Of a stretch of DNA of 64,000 bases, positions 52,461 through 59,481 are shown in pieces; the first letter of the stretch is position 1, and every line of letters begins with the position of its first letter. The stretch comes from Aldersonia kunmingensis (GTDB lineage Bacteria > Actinomycetota > Actinomycetes > Mycobacteriales > Mycobacteriaceae), in NCBI RefSeq assembly GCF_001646865.1, contig NZ_LRRB01000179.1:1-64000 (forward strand), in the 5' to 3' direction. The notes under the pieces are model-generated. The model did not search any database. It saw only the letters and a list, made by a program, of their open reading frames with translations, and was not told the origin of the DNA. A program made the position numbers and the translations under genes.

Positions 52461-53564
52461 GTGGGACAGCGCGAAACGGAATCGTCGCCGACGGTCCGTA
52501 TTCGGCAGCGAAGTCGCTTCTGGTGGGCCAAGTGGGCCGCCGGGTTTGCGCTGCTCGCACTTCTTGCTGGTGAGGGCGTCTACCTCTGGCCCCGGCTGCA
52601 CGAGTCCTGGCGGGCACTGACCGAGATCCACTGGGGCTGGCTCGCGCTTTGCGTATTCGCACAGGCGGTCTCACTGAGCTCCTACGGCCGGATGCAGAAA
52701 CAGCTGCTGCACGCCGGCGGCGTCGAGGTCACCCAGCGCACCTCCGACTCGGTGATCTACGCCAGCACCGCGATGTCGGTAACCCTGCCTGCGGGCCAGG
52801 TGTTCTCCACCGCCTTCAGCTACCGCGCGTTCCGCCGCTGGGGTGCCAGCCCGGTCGTCGCCTCGTGGGAACTGGCCATCTCCGGTGTGATCGCCGCCGC
52901 CGGTCTCGCCCTGATCGGCATGTGCGGCGCTCTGCTCGTCGGCAGCTCGGTGAATCCCGCGATGCTGATCGCCTCGGTCGGCGCGGTCATCGCGCTCGTC
53001 TGGGCGGGTCACTACGCGTCGAACAACCCCCGGTCGCTGGAATCAGCGGCCCGATGGGCGGTCGCCCGGTACAACCGGATGCGCAAGAAGGCCGCAAACG
53101 AGGGCATGGACAAGGTGCGCGAGGTCATCGCGCAGGTCGAGTCCGTCGATCTAGGCACGAAGGACGGCTTGCTGACGGCGCTCTGGGCGTTCGGCCATCG
53201 CTTCGGCGATATCGCCTGCCTTGCCGCCGCTTGCTATGCGGTCGGTGCCGACCCGCGCCTTTCCGGCCTGCTCATTACCTACGCCGTGGGCAAGGCGGTC
53301 GGCACGATTCCGTTCGCCCCGGGCGGTCTGGTGCTGGTCGACGCAACGCTGATCGCCACACTCACCTCGACCGCCGGGCTCACCGCGCCACAGGCCATCG
53401 CGTCGGCATTCGTCTACCGCGGGGTGAGCTTCATCCTCGTCGCGATCGTGGGCTGGATCGTGTTCCTCATCCTGTACCGCCGCAAGCAGCACGAGGATCT
53501 CGAGTACGACCTCGAGATGGAACAAGCCGAGGCGCGCGAGCTGCGCCGGCAGTCCGAAAGCTGA
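52461..53564 (+). CDS. LPG-synthase-like/UPF0104 membrane protein (Rv0204c homologue)
   Basis: A 367-residue polytopic protein of the lysylphosphatidylglycerol synthetase transmembrane region (UPF0104) family. Hydrophobic helices alternate with basic loops. Family hallmarks are YASTAMSVTLPAGQVFSTAFSYRAFRRWGAS near residue 100 and GTIPFAPGGLVLVDATLIATL near residue 285. There is no aminoacyl-transfer domain. Such proteins move or flip lipids, but this one has no proven role. GTG 52461 starts 28 bases after the cyclase stop, so the two are probably cotranscribed. The C-terminal tail is a charged helix (EDLEYDLEMEQAEARELRRQ). Confidence 0.85.
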   Translation: MGQRETESSPTVRIRQRSRFWWAKWAAGFALLALLAGEGVYLWPRLHESWRALTEIHWGWLALCVFAQAVSLSSYGRMQKQLLHAGGVEVTQRTSDSVIYASTAMSVTLPAGQVFSTAFSYRAFRRWGASPVVASWELAISGVIAAAGLALIGMCGALLVGSSVNPAMLIASVGAVIALVWAGHYASNNPRSLESAARWAVARYNRMRKKAANEGMDKVREVIAQVESVDLGTKDGLLTALWAFGHRFGDIACLAAACYAVGADPRLSGLLITYAVGKAVGTIPFAPGGLVLVDATLIATLTSTAGLTAPQAIASAFVYRGVSFILVAIVGWIVFLILYRRKQHEDLEYDLEMEQAEARELRRQSES

Positions 53565-53637
53565 ACGCCCGCAGCTATCTGTGACCCTCTGATATACATA
53601 TCCCGGTCGTTGTGGGGTGAATCACACCGGGAGGGTC

Positions 53638-54795
53638 ATGCCGAGTCGGGTCGCTATCGCGCGAATCGCAGCCGCGGCGTTCACATTCGGACTCGGAGCG
53701 GCGATTCTTTCCGCCCCAGTAGCGACCGCGGCGCCGCCGACGACGACGACTTGGCTGTGCCACCCCGGCATCGCCGCGGACCCATGCGATCTGCCGCAGG
53801 ACACGACCGACCTGAACACCGGCCTCGTCTCCACGCCGCCCCCAATCGCCGAGGCGGACAAGCCGGTGGACTGCTTCTACGTCTATCCGACGGTCACCGA
53901 TCAGATCGCGCTGAATGCCGACCGCACCGCCCAGCCTGAGGTGCAGTCCATTGCGAGCTATCAGGCCGCACGGTTCAACAACCAATGCCGCGTGTTCGCG
54001 CCGGTATATCGGCAGATGACGCTTACCCCGGGACTGGCAGCGGCCATCATCGATCCCGCGGTCGCACCGACCGCCTATTCCGATGTCCTCGCCGCGTGGA
54101 ACGACTACCTCGCGCACGACAACAATGGCCGCGGCGTCATCTTCATCGGCCATTCTCAGGGAACGATGATGCTGCGCAAGCTGATCCGCGAGCAGGTCGA
54201 TCCCAGCCCCGAGGTGCGCAGCCGCATGGTCGGCGCGTTCCTGATGGGGGGCAACGTGGCGACAGCCAGGGGCAGCGACGTCGGCGGCGACTTCGCGAAC
54301 ATCCCGGTGTGCACTCGCCCGGGCCAGGCGGGGTGTGTCGTGGCGTACTCGACCACGCAGACCGGCCTGCTGCCGGGCGTATTCGGCAACTCTCAACTCG
54401 ATCTGCTCTCTCGCCTCATGGGATTGCCCTCGGGCCCGGCGTTCCAGATCGCATGCACCGACCCGGTGATGATCAGTGGCGACCCCCGCCCGGTCGGCCT
54501 GACCGTGCCGAGCGCGCCATACAACTTCGGCATCATCTCCGTGCTGCTCGACTACACCTCGTTCCCGTCGGGCCCGCCGCGATCCGCGTCGACGTGGACC
54601 ACCAGCGCCCAGCGGGCCACTGGCAGTTGCGTCGATACGAACGGTTTCCGCATGTACGAGTTCCACATCATCGGACCGCACGCGGTGAACGAGCTGCCGC
54701 TCATGGGGGCGCATCTGGTCGACGTGAACCTCGGCTACGACCGCCTCGTGAACATCGCGGGCCAGCAGACAAGGAGCTGGCTCGCTGCGAGGTAG
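53638..54795 (+). CDS. Secreted DUF3089 alpha/beta hydrolase
   Basis: A 385-residue exported hydrolase. The signal peptide (RVAIARIAAAAFTFGLGAAILSAPVATAA) is cleaved near residue 34. The DUF3089 domain begins at DCFYVYPTV. The nucleophile elbow is GHSQGTMML, and the late His is probably in FHIIGPHAVNELPLMGAH; six cysteines in the mature part may form disulfides. Lipase or esterase activity on the outside of the cell is likely. ATG 53638 is preceded closely by GGGAGGG; a GTG at 53617 is an alternative start with the same signal peptide. It stands alone and ends near copy 3 of the dispersed repeat. Confidence 0.85.
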   Translation: MPSRVAIARIAAAAFTFGLGAAILSAPVATAAPPTTTTWLCHPGIAADPCDLPQDTTDLNTGLVSTPPPIAEADKPVDCFYVYPTVTDQIALNADRTAQPEVQSIASYQAARFNNQCRVFAPVYRQMTLTPGLAAAIIDPAVAPTAYSDVLAAWNDYLAHDNNGRGVIFIGHSQGTMMLRKLIREQVDPSPEVRSRMVGAFLMGGNVATARGSDVGGDFANIPVCTRPGQAGCVVAYSTTQTGLLPGVFGNSQLDLLSRLMGLPSGPAFQIACTDPVMISGDPRPVGLTVPSAPYNFGIISVLLDYTSFPSGPPRSASTWTTSAQRATGSCVDTNGFRMYEFHIIGPHAVNELPLMGAHLVDVNLGYDRLVNIAGQQTRSWLAAR

Positions 54796-54797
54796 GG

Positions 54798-54814
54798 CGC
54801 TCCGCAGGCTCCGC
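54798..54814 (+). repeat. Dispersed 17-base repeat, copy 3
   Basis: CGCTCCGCAGGCTCCGC, identical to the copies at 9958 and 28894. It starts three bases past the DUF3089 hydrolase stop codon and continues TCCGC rather than GCCT. Confidence 0.7.
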
Positions 54815-54881
54815 TCCGCACAGTGATCGGCGTCACGCCAACGAACGGGAATGACACCTCCAGGCAGATCGTTGCGATAGC

Positions 54882-54899
54882 TAGTTGAACTTGCAACTA
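54882..54899. promoter_or_regulatory. MarR-type operator before yceI
   Basis: TAGTTG (54882-54887) and CAACTA (54894-54899) form a perfect inverted repeat with a 6-base spacer (AACTTG). An A/T pair in the spacer also matches the pattern TAGTTGnA. This is the usual look of MarR/OhrR-family operators. It lies 17 bases before the yceI start codon. Confidence 0.7.
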
Positions 54900-54916
54900 A
54901 ATTCTTGGAGGCTCGC

Positions 54917-55468
54917 ATGACCAGCACCACCACCATCCCCGCCCTCGCCGCAGGCACCTGGACCATCGATGCCAGCCACTCCAGCGTTGGCTTCTCCGTT
55001 CGCCACCTGATGGTCAGCAAGGTTCGTGGCCGCTTTACCGAGTTCGGCGGCAAGATCGTCATCAACGAGGACGGCACCGCGAGCGCCGAGGCCGAGATCA
55101 GCGTCGAGTCGGTCACCACCGACAACGAGCAGCGCGACGGCCACCTCAAGACCGCAGACTTCTTCCACGCCGCCGACTTCCCGAAGGCCACCTTCAAGTC
55201 CACCGGCTTCCGCGTCGTCAATGGCGACTTCGTCGTCGACGGCGAGTTCACCATTCGCGGCGTCACCCGCCCGGTGTCGCTCGAGGTCGAGTACCTCGGC
55301 ACCAACCCGGGCATGGGCCACGGCCCGGTCGCCGGCTTCGAGGCCAAGACGGTCATCAACCGCAAGGACTTCGGCCTCAGCATCGACATGCCGCTCGAGG
55401 GCGGCGGCGCGGTGATCGGCGACAAGATCACCCTCACCCTCGAGGTCGAGGTCGGCCAGCAGGCCTGA
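54917..55468 (+). CDS. YceI family protein
   Basis: A 183-residue lipocalin-like beta-barrel of the YceI family, which binds isoprenoid or other long hydrophobic molecules. The opening GTWTIDASHSSVGFSVRHLMVSKVRGRFTEFGG is diagnostic. TAEFFH-like segment LKTADFFHAADFPKATFKSTG and DFVVDGEFTIRGVTRPVSLEVEYLG follow. There is no signal peptide, so this is the cytoplasmic form common in actinobacteria. The start is ATG 54917 behind TGGAGG. The MarR-like site upstream suggests induction by an organic acid, peroxide or phenolic compound. A hairpin follows. Confidence 0.92.
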   Translation: MTSTTTIPALAAGTWTIDASHSSVGFSVRHLMVSKVRGRFTEFGGKIVINEDGTASAEAEISVESVTTDNEQRDGHLKTADFFHAADFPKATFKSTGFRVVNGDFVVDGEFTIRGVTRPVSLEVEYLGTNPGMGHGPVAGFEAKTVINRKDFGLSIDMPLEGGGAVIGDKITLTLEVEVGQQA

Positions 55469-55520
55469 TCTCCCGACAGACCCGGGACGGTGGCACAACG
55501 TCGGCCACCGCACCCGATTC

Positions 55521-55561
55521 GGCACCCGCAGCGGACCGGCGACCCGGACCGCGCGGGTGCC
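55521..55561 (+). terminator. Terminator of yceI
   Basis: GGCACCCGC (55521-55529) pairs perfectly with GCGGGTGCC (55553-55561) and is followed by GTTTTGT. It overlaps the first possible start of the next frame (55557), which argues that the DUF3054 gene starts further right. Confidence 0.8.
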
Positions 55562-55580
55562 GTTTTGTCTGGGCACCGTA

Positions 55581-55973
55581 GTGTCGGTCGACGTGAAGAA
55601 GTTCGTCGTTCCTGCGGTCGTCGACGTCATCCTGGTCATGGTGTTCTGCGCCATCGGCCGGCGCAGTCACGAGGAAGCCAACGCGATCGCCGGACTCGCC
55701 AGCACCGCGTGGCCGTTCCTTGGCGGGCTTATCGCGGGGTGGGTCGCCGCGCTGCGACTGCACGCAGATCCCGTCGGCCTGTACCCCTTCGGCGTGTCCG
55801 TCTGGTTCGGCGCGGTGGCCGGCGGGATGGTGCTGCGGGTGATCGGCGGGCAGGGGACCGCCTTCAGCTTCATCATCGTCGCCTCGATCGTGCTCGCGAT
55901 CTTCCTGCTCGGCTGGCGCGCCATCGCGGCGTTGGTCTTGCGCCGGCGGATGGCTGGAAAGGGCGCGGCGTAG
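55581..55973 (+). CDS. DUF3054 membrane protein
   Basis: A 130-residue membrane protein with four hydrophobic helices: VPAVVDVILVMVFCAIG, STAWPFLGGLIAGWVAAL, VSVWFGAVAGGMVLRVIGG and FIIVASIVLAIFLLGWRAIAALV. The motif GRRSHEEA after helix 1 is the mark of the DUF3054 family of actinobacteria, of unknown function. The start is uncertain: GTG 55581 or 55593. The frame also opens at 55557, but that codon lies in the yceI terminator. The gene is followed 25 bases later by the peptide transporter. Confidence 0.82.
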   Translation: MSVDVKKFVVPAVVDVILVMVFCAIGRRSHEEANAIAGLASTAWPFLGGLIAGWVAALRLHADPVGLYPFGVSVWFGAVAGGMVLRVIGGQGTAFSFIIVASIVLAIFLLGWRAIAALVLRRRMAGKGAA

Positions 55974-55998
55974 CCACAGGTGGTGGCAGAGTTGGCGT

Positions 55999-57471
55999 AT
56001 GGCCGAGTCTGCCGATACGACGACGCCGCATCGCGAACGTGACACGCGCTTCTTCGGACAGCCGCTGCCGCTCGCGAATCTTTTCGGCGTCGAGATGTGG
56101 GAACGCTTCTCGTTCTACGGGATGCAGGGCATCCTCATCTACTACCTCTACTACTCCGCCGCCGATGGCGGCCTTGGCATCTCCGAGGCCTCCGCGACGA
56201 GCATCGTCGGCGCATACGGCGGAACGGTCTACCTCTCCACGATCGTCGGGGCGTGGATCGCCGACCGATTAATCGGCTCGGAACGCACGCTGTTCTACAG
56301 CGCGATCGTCATCATGGCCGGGCATATCGCGCTCGCGATCTTGCCCGGGCTTGCCGGAGTCGGCGTTGGCTTGGTCCTGGTCGCATTCGGCAGCGGTGGC
56401 CTGAAAGCCAACGCGACCTCGATGGTGGGCGAGCTGTACGACGCAGACGACGAGCGCCGTGACGCCGGATTCTCGTTGTTCTACATGGGCATCAATATCG
56501 GCGCGTTCGTCGGCCCGCTGCTCACCGGTCTGGTACAGGACAACATCGGCTTCCATGCCGGCTTCGCCCTCGCGGCAATCGGTATGGGGATCGGCCTCAC
56601 GCAGTACACCATCTTCCGCAGCCAACTCAAGGATGTCGGCGCCCATCCGTCGAACCCGCTGCCACGCAACGAGCTGTCGCGCTGGATCTGGATCGCCGTC
56701 GCCACGGTCGCGATCATCGTCATACTCGCCGTGCTCGGCATCATCACAGCAGGAAACCTGTCCGAGTGGGTCACCGGCGTGACAGCGGCCGCGGCCGTCG
56801 GCTACTTCGTGCTCATTCTGACCAGCCGCAATATCACCCGCGTCGAACGCAGCCGGGTCATTGCCTTCATCCCGATGTTCGTTGCCAGCGCGGTGTTCTG
56901 GTCTCTGTTTCAGCAGCAGTTCACCACCGTTGCCGAGTACTCGGACAAGCAGCTCGACCGCAACCTGTTCGGTTGGGAGTTCCCGGCGTCGTGGGTCCAG
57001 TCGATCAACCCGGTCTTCATCATTATTTTTGCAGGCGTGTTCGCCTACATCTGGCAGGAACTCGGAGACCGGCAGCCGAGTTCGCCGATCAAGTTCGCCT
57101 GCGGCACCGGGATCATGGGTGTGGCGTTCCTGTGCTTCATCCCGTTCTCCGGCGGCGGACCCAACAGCACACCGCTGATCGCACTCGCCGGAATCTTGCT
57201 GCTGTTCACGTTCGCCGAACTGTTCCTCTCCCCGGTCGGGCTTTCGCTCGCGACCAAGCTGGCCCCGGAGAAGTTCCACACGCAGATGGTTGCGCTGTTC
57301 TTCCTCTCGGTGGCGCTCGGCAGCTCGATGGCAGGCACGCTCGGTGGCTACTACAACACCGAGGACGAGGTGCCCTACTTCCTCGCGGTCGGCCTCGCCT
57401 CGATCGCCACCTCGGTCATCATGGTGCTGATGACCCCGTGGATCCGGAAGATGATGGTGGGCGTGCACTAG
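55999..57471 (+). CDS. POT/PTR2 family proton-dependent oligopeptide transporter
   Basis: A 490-residue major-facilitator transporter that takes up di- and tripeptides with protons. The family's proton and peptide motif ExxERFxxYG is present as EMWERFSFYGMQGIL in helix 1. The second signature, SLFYMGINIGAFVGPLLTGLV, lies in helix 5, and FAELFLSPVGLSLATKLAP in helix 10. There are fourteen hydrophobic segments, as in DtpT-type members, and GGLKANATSMVGELYDADDERRDAGF links helices 4 and 5. The start is ATG 55999. A perfect hairpin downstream separates it from the convergent PBP-like gene. Confidence 0.92.
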   Translation: MAESADTTTPHRERDTRFFGQPLPLANLFGVEMWERFSFYGMQGILIYYLYYSAADGGLGISEASATSIVGAYGGTVYLSTIVGAWIADRLIGSERTLFYSAIVIMAGHIALAILPGLAGVGVGLVLVAFGSGGLKANATSMVGELYDADDERRDAGFSLFYMGINIGAFVGPLLTGLVQDNIGFHAGFALAAIGMGIGLTQYTIFRSQLKDVGAHPSNPLPRNELSRWIWIAVATVAIIVILAVLGIITAGNLSEWVTGVTAAAAVGYFVLILTSRNITRVERSRVIAFIPMFVASAVFWSLFQQQFTTVAEYSDKQLDRNLFGWEFPASWVQSINPVFIIIFAGVFAYIWQELGDRQPSSPIKFACGTGIMGVAFLCFIPFSGGGPNSTPLIALAGILLLFTFAELFLSPVGLSLATKLAPEKFHTQMVALFFLSVALGSSMAGTLGGYYNTEDEVPYFLAVGLASIATSVIMVLMTPWIRKMMVGVH

Positions 57472-57503
57472 CCGGAACCTACGATCAGCAGCCCAACAGA
57501 GCC

Positions 57504-57540
57504 GTAGCCGTCCGAGGCCGATTCGCACTCGGACGGCTAC
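57504..57540. terminator. Bidirectional hairpin, peptide transporter / PBP-like gene
   Basis: GTAGCCGTCCGAG (57504-57516) pairs perfectly with its complement at 57528-57540 around an 11-base loop. It lies between two convergent stop codons (57471 and 57556). Confidence 0.85.
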
Positions 57541-57555
57541 TGCGTTTGTGGCGGG

Positions 57556-59232
57556 TTACTGGGCAGCGGGGTGGTCGAATGCGCGCAACATCCGCGCGGC
57601 CACCTTGACCGCCATGTCACTGCCGTCGACATCCTCGACATAGACCGCGAACGCCATGTCGCCGCGCTGCCCGATCAACCATCGGTCGTCGCCGCTTGCT
57701 GCCGGGAATCCGATCGCATCGCCATAGCCACGCAGACCGGCGTAGTCGGGATTCGCCGCGGCACCTCGCATCATGCCGCGCAGCCGGTCAACCACGTCCG
57801 GTCGAATCGGCTCGAGCGGCGCCGCGGTGGTGGCCGGCTGGCCCATCGCGATCATCGGCATCGGCGTCGAACCGCGTGCGATCGACGCCGCGACCAGCGC
57901 CATGCCGAATGGGCTGACCTGCGGTTCCTCCGACCTGTTGGCGTCCCGGCGCACTTGCTCCATGCCCTTCCCGGCGTTCGGCATCCGCCCGGTGGTCTCC
58001 TCCAGGCCGGGGATCGCGAAGTCCACCCCGAGCCCGAGCGTCGATGCGGCCTCGGCTAGGTCCTCAGGCGAAACATCCTTCGGTGCAACACCTTTCATCA
58101 CAGCGGCGGCGTTTCGCACCAGCTCGAGGTTCTCCCCGGCAGGGAAAAGGCCGGTGAAGGCGATCGGGCCGATCTCGTTTGCCTGGCTGTTCTGCGCCAC
58201 AGCGAGCAGCGCTCCACTCGACGGCTGAATCGCGACGATGGCGGCGGGGGTACCCACGCTGACCGCCGCCTCCTCGGCGGCAAGTTGCATCCGAACGTCG
58301 AGCGTAGATGTGATGTCGGGTCCGGGCGGGCCCTGGTAACCGGCCGTCTGCGTCGGCGGCGCACCGTCGGGCGTGCTGATGTGGACGGCCCAACCCGCGG
58401 TCGCGTCCCGGTTGGCCTGCCAGACATTGCGCAGCGGATCGAGGAGTGGCGAGACGATACGGCGGTCGGCCGAGATCAGCTTGGGTTGCTTCTCCAGCAC
58501 GACACCCGGAATGGGCGCCATGTCGGGTTCGAGAATTTCGAAGTCTGCCTCGCGCAGATTGACTGCGGTGATCGACCCGCCATCGGCCGCGGCGATATCG
58601 GCCATCAGGCTGGGTCCGGTGATCAACGGGGCCACCACCTCGATGACCTTCGCGAGCGCGTTCGTCGACGCGACCGGATCAGGCGCACGCGACGCGTCGA
58701 ACTTGACCGCGTTGATGACCTGTTCGGTCATCAGCGGACCGCCGCCGATATCGCGGACCACAGGTGCCGGCGCGTCGGTGCGGACAAGGTTGACAGTGCG
58801 ATCGCCACCGAGACCGGGCATCACCGCGCCCGGGTCCCACGACACGCGCCAGCCCACCGCCAATTTGTGGATGCTGGCCTGGGTGCTGTAGTTCCAATCC
58901 TTACCGTCACCGAAATGCCACTTGGCGTCCATGGTGAAGAAGCCGGACTCGTCGTCCAGCGGAATGTATTGGCTTACCTGATAGTCCACCTTCTCGGCAT
59001 GCATTCCGTCGAATATCTGGCCGAGGGTGGCGGCGGCTGCATTCGGGTAGGACGTCAGCGCTCCGGCAGCATCGGCATCGCTGTCGTCGAGGGCGGCGGC
59101 AAACTTATCTGCCAGCGCTTCCGGATCGCTCGTATCGGTGGCACACGAGGCGAGCGTGACACTCAGTGCAGCAACCGCGCCGGCGACCGCAAATGTGCGC
59201 AAGCGGCGGCGGAGGGATCCCTGGTAACCCAT
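57556..59232 (-). CDS. PBP-like lipoprotein lacking catalytic motifs
   Basis: A 558-residue lipoprotein related over its whole length to the penicillin-binding protein encoded next door. The signal peptide ends in a perfect lipobox LASC. An NTF2-like MecA-N domain (DPEALADKFAAALDDSDADAAGAL) and the PBP dimerisation part follow. The transpeptidase domain is present but disabled. Where the partner has GSTFK, this protein has GENLE, with Glu367 in place of the serine. The segment that should hold S-x-N is deleted by about 40 residues. The KTG strand reads AIGFPAAS. It cannot be an active transpeptidase and would not bind beta-lactam covalently. A scaffold or decoy role is inference. It is transcribed after its active paralogue, 249 bases downstream. 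Confidence 0.88.
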   Translation of the reverse strand: MGYQGSLRRRLRTFAVAGAVAALSVTLASCATDTSDPEALADKFAAALDDSDADAAGALTSYPNAAAATLGQIFDGMHAEKVDYQVSQYIPLDDESGFFTMDAKWHFGDGKDWNYSTQASIHKLAVGWRVSWDPGAVMPGLGGDRTVNLVRTDAPAPVVRDIGGGPLMTEQVINAVKFDASRAPDPVASTNALAKVIEVVAPLITGPSLMADIAAADGGSITAVNLREADFEILEPDMAPIPGVVLEKQPKLISADRRIVSPLLDPLRNVWQANRDATAGWAVHISTPDGAPPTQTAGYQGPPGPDITSTLDVRMQLAAEEAAVSVGTPAAIVAIQPSSGALLAVAQNSQANEIGPIAFTGLFPAGENLELVRNAAAVMKGVAPKDVSPEDLAEAASTLGLGVDFAIPGLEETTGRMPNAGKGMEQVRRDANRSEEPQVSPFGMALVAASIARGSTPMPMIAMGQPATTAAPLEPIRPDVVDRLRGMMRGAAANPDYAGLRGYGDAIGFPAASGDDRWLIGQRGDMAFAVYVEDVDGSDMAVKVAARMLRAFDHPAAQ

Positions 59233-59481
59233 GTCGACAATCTCCATCTTTGTCGCGATTACAACAAGCACGCCGACCCTACGATGCAATTACGATATCG
59301 CCACGGTTCTCCGATATGCCCTGCGCGAGTGGCGGGTACGGCCCAACCACGGCATGATGCGCACCCGGGTCGCGGCGCGTTTATCGGAGCTTCATACCGC
59401 TGTGCCCGAATCGGCCGCGCGACGAGAGGTGCTGTGGCCCATCCCGGTTCGGCGCCCAGCGGCGGATCCGCGCCTGCACTG
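59233..59481. other. Spacer between the two PBP-like genes
   Basis: A 249-base interval between two genes on the minus strand. A plus-strand open frame of 84 codons covers it but has no ribosome binding site and runs into the PBP gene. No hairpin strong enough for a terminator was seen. A promoter for the downstream PBP-like gene is likely. Confidence 0.45.
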
